64,000 nucleotides of DNA. Source: Kaistella palustris DSM 21579 (GTDB taxonomy: Bacteria; Bacteroidota; Bacteroidia; Flavobacteriales; Weeksellaceae). The notes beneath the pieces are model-generated. The model saw only the letters and a list, made by a program, of their open reading frames with translations. It did not search any database and was not told the DNA's origin. Of the stretch, positions 60,078-64,000 are shown in pieces. The DNA is taken from positions 1 to 64,000 of the forward strand of contig NZ_AULL01000012.1 in NCBI RefSeq assembly GCF_000422265.1, read 5' to 3'. A program made the position numbers and the translations under genes. Numbering within the stretch: the stretch's first letter is position 1; every line of letters starts with the position of its first letter.

Positions 60078-60701
60078 TTATTTTTCAGGGAAAAGCAGCG
60101 GCGTGAGGAAATCACGTTCCTGAGAGCCGCGCGCCGGCGAATATTCTCTGCCGTACAATATGATCTGCACATGAACTTTGTTCCAGGTCTCTTTCGGGAA
60201 GAGTTTTTTAGCATCGTTTTCTGTTTCCACTACATTTTTTCCTGAGGTCAGTTTCCACTGTTTCATTAACCTGTGAATATGCGTATCCACAGGAAAAGCA
60301 GGAATTCCGAACGCCTGGCTCATTACTACCGAAGCGGTTTTATGGCCTACACCGGGAAGTTCTTCAAGTTCCCCGAAGGTTTGTGGTACCACACCGTTAT
60401 GTTTTTCCACCAGAATTTCAGCCATCTTCTTCAGGTTCCGCGCTTTCGTATTTGCCAGGCCAATTTCTTTGATCAGATACTTTATCTCGTCCACTTCCAG
60501 TTCCTTCATTTTAAAAGGTGTTCCCGCTACCTCGAAAAGTTTCGGTGTCACTTCATTTACCTTTTTATCGGTGGTCTGGGCCGAAAGTGCGACCGCTACC
60601 AGCAAAGTAAACGGATCCACATGATCCAGCGGAATCGCTACTTTGGGGTAAATTTTTTCCAGTTCTGTGAGGATGATTTCGGCTCTTTGCTTTTTCGTCA
60701 T
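60078..60701 (-). CDS. nth: Endonuclease III homologue lacking the iron-sulfur cysteines
   Basis: It would remove oxidised pyrimidines and cut abasic sites. From ATG 60701 (MTKKQRAEIIL) the product is 207 residues with helix-hairpin-helix LEELPGVGHKTASVV, catalytic Lys121, and FPVDTHIHRL with catalytic Asp139, which match E. coli Lys120/Asp138. The C-terminus after ILYGREYSPARGS has none of the four cysteines of the usual [4Fe-4S] loop. A longer frame from TTG 60722 lies inside the promoter region. It is divergent from bcp. Confidence 0.93.
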   Translation of the reverse strand: MTKKQRAEIILTELEKIYPKVAIPLDHVDPFTLLVAVALSAQTTDKKVNEVTPKLFEVAGTPFKMKELEVDEIKYLIKEIGLANTKARNLKKMAEILVEKHNGVVPQTFGELEELPGVGHKTASVVMSQAFGIPAFPVDTHIHRLMKQWKLTSGKNVVETENDAKKLFPKETWNKVHVQIILYGREYSPARGSQERDFLTPLLFPEK

Positions 60702-60717
60702 TTTAACATTAAATTTG
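60686..60717 (+). promoter_or_regulatory. Promoter of bcp (-33 and -7 boxes)
   Basis: TTTG (60686-60689), 20 nt, then TAAATTTG (60710-60717); the bcp ATG is 16 nt further. The -33 box lies within the nth coding sequence. Confidence 0.58.
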
Positions 60718-60719
60718 AA

Positions 60720-60727
60720 CAAAAATA
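60720..60727 (-). promoter_or_regulatory. -7 promoter box of nth
   Basis: The minus strand reads TATTTTTG (TAnnTTTG), 18 nt upstream of nth ATG 60701 and only 2 nt from the opposing bcp -7 box. Confidence 0.42.
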
Positions 60728-60733
60728 CACATT

Positions 60734-61183
60734 ATGCTTAAAGTTGGAGACCGTCTGCCCGAATTTAAAAGTGTTAACCAGGAAGGCGAGACCGTGAGTT
60801 CTGAAGATTTTGCAGGCAAAAAACTGATCGTTTTCTTTTATCCCAAAGCCAATACGCCCGGCTGCACAGCAGAAGCCTGTGATCTGAATAACAATCTTGA
60901 AGTTTTAAAAAAAGAAGGCTATGAACTTTTGGGAGTTTCGGCCGATCCCGTAAAAGCGCAAAAGAAATTTCACGAGAAATTTGATTTTCAATATCCGCTT
61001 CTTGCCGATGAAAGTAAGGAGGTGATCGAAAAATTCGGGGTTTGGCAACTGAAAAAATTCATGGGAAAAGAGTTCATGGGAATAGTTCGGACCACTTTTA
61101 TTTTTGATGAGAACGGAATCTGCACCCGCGTAATTGACAAGGTTAAAACGCAGGAAGCGGCACAACAGATTCTTCAGGGCTGA
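60734..61183 (+). CDS. bcp: Thioredoxin-dependent peroxiredoxin (BCP/PrxQ)
   Basis: It reduces hydrogen and organic peroxides. The 149-residue product has the PrxQ pattern FYPKANTPGCTAEACDL with peroxidatic Cys44 and resolving Cys49 five residues apart. It also has the VIEKFGVWQLKKFMGKEFMGIVRTTFIFDENG C-terminal half. It is divergent from nth, so two oxidative-damage functions share a 32-nt intergenic region. Confidence 0.95.
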   Translation: MLKVGDRLPEFKSVNQEGETVSSEDFAGKKLIVFFYPKANTPGCTAEACDLNNNLEVLKKEGYELLGVSADPVKAQKKFHEKFDFQYPLLADESKEVIEKFGVWQLKKFMGKEFMGIVRTTFIFDENGICTRVIDKVKTQEAAQQILQG

Positions 61184-61245
61184 TCAACAGTTCTTTATTT
61201 CGAATATTCAAAAACTCAGATATAGATAAGGGTGCAATCGTTTAA

Positions 61246-62466
61246 CTAACCCAGCATTCGCTGCGCTTTCCGAACACCATCTGCTAAAACATCGATTTCT
61301 TCAAATGTGTTGTACACTGCGAAACTTGCACGGACAGTTCCTGCGATATTGAAGTAATCCATAATAGGTTGAGTGCAGTGGTGGCCTGTACGCACAGCAA
61401 TTCCCAGTTTATCCAGTATCATTCCGACATCTGAAGCAATGCCAACGCCTTCTAAATTAAAAGAAACAACGCCGGTTCTGTGGGCTTTTTCACCATAAAT
61501 TTTCAGGTCTTCAATTTCCAGGAGTTTCTTTTGTGCATACTCAAGCAAGGCATTTTCATGCGTCTGAATATGTTCGTGTCCCACCTTTTCCATAAAATCA
61601 ACAGCTGCACCCAAAGCAATATCCCCACCAACATTTGGGGTTCCTGCCTCAAATTTAAAGGGCAGTTCCGCGTAAGTCGTTTTTTCGAAAGAGCAGGTGG
61701 CAATCATTTCACCGCCACCGTGAAACGGACTGATCTTTCTTAGAATATCTTCTTTTCCGTAAAGAATTCCCGTGCCCATCGGTGCGTACATTTTATGCCC
61801 CGAGAAAACGAAAAAATCACAATCCATTTTCTGTACATCAATCCTGAAATGCGGCACGGACTGCGCACCATCGATTACGATCATCGCGTCTGAATTCGCT
61901 CTGGTTTTTTTAATGATTTCTTCAATTGGATTAATGACGCCTAAGGCATTTGAAACCTGATTTAAGGAAACGATTTTCGTTCTTTCACTTAAATTTTGAT
62001 CCAAAAAATCCAGCTGAAGAATTCCGTTTTCATCCATCGGGATCACTTTCAGCTTTGCGCCGGTTCTTTCGCAAAGCATTTGCCAGGGAACGATGTTGGA
62101 ATGATGTTCTAAATAGGAAATGATTATTTCGTCATCTTTTTTAATGAAATTCGTAACTGCATAAGCGATGAGGTTAAGGCCTTCCGTTGTTCCCTTCGTG
62201 AAAATAACTTCGAAATCATTTTTAGCATTGATGAATTTCTGCACTTTCCTGCGGGAAACTTCCATTTCTTCGGTCGCCAGCTGACTCAGCGTGTGAATTC
62301 CCCGGTGAACATTGGCATTGATGGTCGTATAATATTTTTCCCAGCTTTCAATGACCGACGCCGGTTTCTGCGAAGTGGCGCCATTATCAAGATAAATCAA
62401 AGGTTTACCGTTCACGGTTTGGGAGAGTATAGGAAACTGACTGCGGATATTTTGAATGTCGAACAT
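61246..62466 (-). CDS. sufS: SufS-type cysteine desulfurase
   Basis: This PLP enzyme releases sulfur from cysteine for Fe-S assembly. The 406-residue product has YLDNGATSQKP (25-35), HHSNIVPW, IDGAQSVPH, the PLP lysine in FSGHKMYAPMGTG (Lys225), and the persulfide cysteine in RTGHHCTQPIM (Cys364). Positions agree with E. coli SufS. It appears without its usual sufBCD partners in the window and is preceded by a -7 box at 62487-62494. Its sulfur could also feed MnmA. Confidence 0.96.
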   Translation of the reverse strand: MFDIQNIRSQFPILSQTVNGKPLIYLDNGATSQKPASVIESWEKYYTTINANVHRGIHTLSQLATEEMEVSRRKVQKFINAKNDFEVIFTKGTTEGLNLIAYAVTNFIKKDDEIIISYLEHHSNIVPWQMLCERTGAKLKVIPMDENGILQLDFLDQNLSERTKIVSLNQVSNALGVINPIEEIIKKTRANSDAMIVIDGAQSVPHFRIDVQKMDCDFFVFSGHKMYAPMGTGILYGKEDILRKISPFHGGGEMIATCSFEKTTYAELPFKFEAGTPNVGGDIALGAAVDFMEKVGHEHIQTHENALLEYAQKKLLEIEDLKIYGEKAHRTGVVSFNLEGVGIASDVGMILDKLGIAVRTGHHCTQPIMDYFNIAGTVRASFAVYNTFEEIDVLADGVRKAQRMLG

Positions 62467-62486
62467 GGTGCTTATTTAGAATGTTT

Positions 62487-62494
62487 CAAATTTA
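62487..62494 (-). promoter_or_regulatory. -7 promoter box of sufS
   Basis: The minus strand reads TAAATTTG (TAnnTTTG), 20 nt upstream of the ATG at 62466. The upstream sufBCD genes, if present, are therefore probably in another transcript. Confidence 0.48.
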
Positions 62495-62638
62495 CGGATT
62501 TTAAATTTAAATATTCGGATTTCACTTGCAATAAAACTACAGTTATAAAGTTAAAAGATTGGGTTAAAAACTGTTCCGATCTGCCTGAAAATGCTGTTTT
62601 AATTTCTCAGTGTAATTTGAAGAAACCAAAAATTTTCT

Positions 62639-63775
62639 TTAAAGATATTTCGATACTTCATTCACCAGGAATTCCACCTGCAGTGGGCGGCCTTTGGCAT
62701 CTTTCGGCTGATTGTTATAAGTGCCGGTGCGTACGATTACAAGTTGTTTTTCGGGAACAATGATAATATACTGGCCGTACAATCCGTAGAAATAATAGTG
62801 TTTTATGAGTGCATCATTATTGATCCAAAGCCCCATTCCGTACGCCCCACGGGAAAGTTTGGTAGGAGTCTGCATTTTTTTGAGAAATTCAGAACTGATG
62901 ATTTCGGTATTTCCAACTTTTCCATCATCCAGAAAAAGCTGCCCGAGTTTGGCGAAATCGCGCGGGTAAGAATTGATACAGCAGAATGTTTTTTCCATAC
63001 CAAAATCGTCGGTATTCCATTTGGCGCTGTGTTCCATGCCAAGCGGTTTCCACAGTTTTTCTGAGGCATATTCCGAAATTGTGCCGCCCAAAGATTTTCT
63101 CAGCGCAAAACCCAGCAGTTGCGTCGCGCCGGACTGATATTCGAATTCTGTGCCCGGTTTATTTTTAAAAGTACTGCGCAGGACAGCCACTTCCAGAGAT
63201 TTTCCGTAGTACGCTTTTGCATTTTGAAGGAAAGGATTTCTGTAGTCTTCGTCCCAGTTCAGGCCGGCTTCCATTTTCGCCAGATCTTCGAGGGTAAGAT
63301 CTTTCCCAGGGTCGAGCTCAGAAAATTCCGGAAAAAAAGAGGCGAATTTTTCGTCCAGAGTTTTAATCTTTTGCTCTTGAATTGCCTTTCCAACAAGCAT
63401 CACCGTAACTGCTTTGGCCATAGAAAAAGAATTGGTTGCAGAATCTTTTGTGTAACCATCCCAATATTCTTCGTACAGAAGTTTTCCTTTTTTAATGACA
63501 AGGAAAGAGGCCGTTTTGGATTTTTTTAGATTTTCAACGAGATCTTTAGGTAAAGGCTTACGGTTGTAAAGTGAATCTTCAGTCCACGGAACCGCGTTTC
63601 CTTTTGCGATTGAATGCGATGGGAAATATTTACCGTCGTCGATCGTAGAGCCGCTTTCTCCACGAAGATAGGTGTTGCGGATTCCCCTGAAAAGGTAGTC
63701 ATAGCCAAAAGCGTACGTAAAAGCTATTGCAGCAGCAAGTGCGAGAAGTAGGCCCTGAAAAATTTTTTTGAACAT
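62639..63775 (-). CDS. Serine hydrolase of the beta-lactamase/class C family
   Basis: The 378-residue protein has an N-terminal signal or anchor segment (about 5-25). The SxxK motif is NSFSMAKAV (Ser118/Lys121), the second motif is EYQSG (Tyr212-Gln-Ser214), and the third region is near SRGAYGMGLWIN. This matches family S12-like serine hydrolases (esterases or D-aminopeptidases) rather than a true AmpC, because the spacing and third motif differ. It is periplasmic or membrane-attached. Substrate unknown. Confidence 0.9.
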   Translation of the reverse strand: MFKKIFQGLLLALAAAIAFTYAFGYDYLFRGIRNTYLRGESGSTIDDGKYFPSHSIAKGNAVPWTEDSLYNRKPLPKDLVENLKKSKTASFLVIKKGKLLYEEYWDGYTKDSATNSFSMAKAVTVMLVGKAIQEQKIKTLDEKFASFFPEFSELDPGKDLTLEDLAKMEAGLNWDEDYRNPFLQNAKAYYGKSLEVAVLRSTFKNKPGTEFEYQSGATQLLGFALRKSLGGTISEYASEKLWKPLGMEHSAKWNTDDFGMEKTFCCINSYPRDFAKLGQLFLDDGKVGNTEIISSEFLKKMQTPTKLSRGAYGMGLWINNDALIKHYYFYGLYGQYIIIVPEKQLVIVRTGTYNNQPKDAKGRPLQVEFLVNEVSKYL

Positions 63776-63823
63776 TGTGTTTTCTTTAATATTCCTGTAC
63801 TATAAAAATAACCTTTAAACAGC

Positions 63824-63850
63824 AAAGTCCCGCATCAAGGCGGGACTTTT
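63824..63850. terminator. Terminator hairpin between glyS and the serine hydrolase
   Basis: AAAGTCCCGC (63824-63833) and GCGGGACTTT (63840-63849) form a perfect 10-bp stem with a 6-nt loop. The tract following on the minus strand is short (TTTGC). Confidence 0.7.
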
Positions 63851-63868
63851 ATAAGTTTTCTCTAACAA

Positions 63869-64000
63869 TTAAATCTTGGAAAGCAAATTTCGGAAATTTG
63901 TTTTTTCGTCGATAATTCTACGCAGATCCGCAACAGCAACTCTTTCCTGTTTCATGGTATCCCTGTCTCTTAAAGTCACGGTGTTGTCGGTTAGTGAATC
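63869..64000 (-). CDS. glyS: Glycine-tRNA ligase, C-terminal end (partial)
   Basis: The window ends inside this gene. The 43 visible codons read DSLTDNTVTLRDRD, then MKQERVAVADLRRII, then NFRNLLSKI and stop. The TVTLRDRD...KQERV segment is the anticodon-binding-domain end typical of homodimeric (class II, alpha2) glycyl-tRNA synthetases. The call rests on this short tail only. Confidence 0.85.
   Translation of the reverse strand, partial: DSLTDNTVTLRDRDTMKQERVAVADLRRIIDEKTNFRNLLSKI

Noticed and set aside
63512-63775. A true class C beta-lactamase giving antibiotic resistance
   Set aside because: The SxxK motif is present but the second motif is YQS and the KTG-type third motif is not evident, so a general serine hydrolase is the safer call.

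Overview
This is 64 kb of chromosomal core sequence from a member of the phylum Bacteroidota, class Flavobacteriia, most like the Chryseobacterium/Kaistella group (Weeksellaceae). The supporting evidence is a gliding-motility lipoprotein gene (gldH), a protein with a type IX secretion sorting tail, a type III glutamine synthetase, the ricT-gldH-PBP1a arrangement, and more than twenty copies of the Bacteroidota -7 promoter element TAnnTTTG placed just upstream of genes. The assignment to genus level is inference. I see no prophage, insertion sequence, CRISPR array, rRNA operon or defence island.

Layout. 0-8 kb: mnmA, a secreted leucine-rich-repeat protein, a small outer-membrane barrel, a periplasmic helical protein, a TonB-dependent receptor and a Cu/Zn superoxide dismutase. 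8-15 kb: a polytopic membrane protein, selO, then the overlapping ricT-gldH-PBP1a operon. 15-25 kb: a FadL-like porin with an SGNH esterase lipoprotein, prs-rplY, tadA, coaX, an M1 peptidase and a large protein with a nucleoside-phosphorylase-like C-terminus. 25-29 kb: glutamine synthetase III and an NlpC/P60 lipoprotein, then an unexplained 0.4 kb gap. 29-35 kb: the tightly overlapping mreB-mreC-mreD-mrdA-rodA cell-shape operon. 35-39 kb: hemA-hemC-hemD-hemE. 39-45 kb: small metabolic and envelope genes, hflX, glutaminase, a truncated haemoglobin, a YkgJ-type cysteine cluster gene with an in-frame stop, and glutamate dehydrogenase. 46-51 kb: rhomboid-dprA, a DUF3078 protein and comM. 51-55 kb: exbB-exbD-tonB-folC followed by two tRNA-Val genes and two degenerate tRNA-Val copies. 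55-64 kb: a DUF885 peptidase-like lipoprotein, a soluble PAS histidine kinase with a stand-alone receiver, nth/bcp, sufS, a serine hydrolase and the 3' end of glyS.

How the genes work together. The mre/mrd/rod operon and PBP1a build the wall. RicT, GldH and the T9SS cargo tie to motility and secretion. ExbB/ExbD/TonB-like proteins would energise the TonB-dependent receptor at 4.8-7.0 kb. GS III, glutaminase and GDH cover ammonia assimilation and release. HemA, C, D and E carry out most of glutamyl-tRNA to coproporphyrinogen; hemL and hemB are not in the window.

No wholly new system is evident. The observations most worth a second look are the decayed tandem tRNA-Val array carrying a 16-bp palindrome (50.9-51.2 kb), the acceptor mismatch in the remaining intact tRNA-Val(GAC), the stop codon in the ykgJ-type gene beside a GC-rich hairpin element (43.3-43.6 kb), the nucleoside-phosphorylase-like conserved protein (23.7-25.4 kb), endonuclease III without its iron-sulfur cysteines, and very short or absent 5' leaders inferred from -7 boxes abutting start codons.
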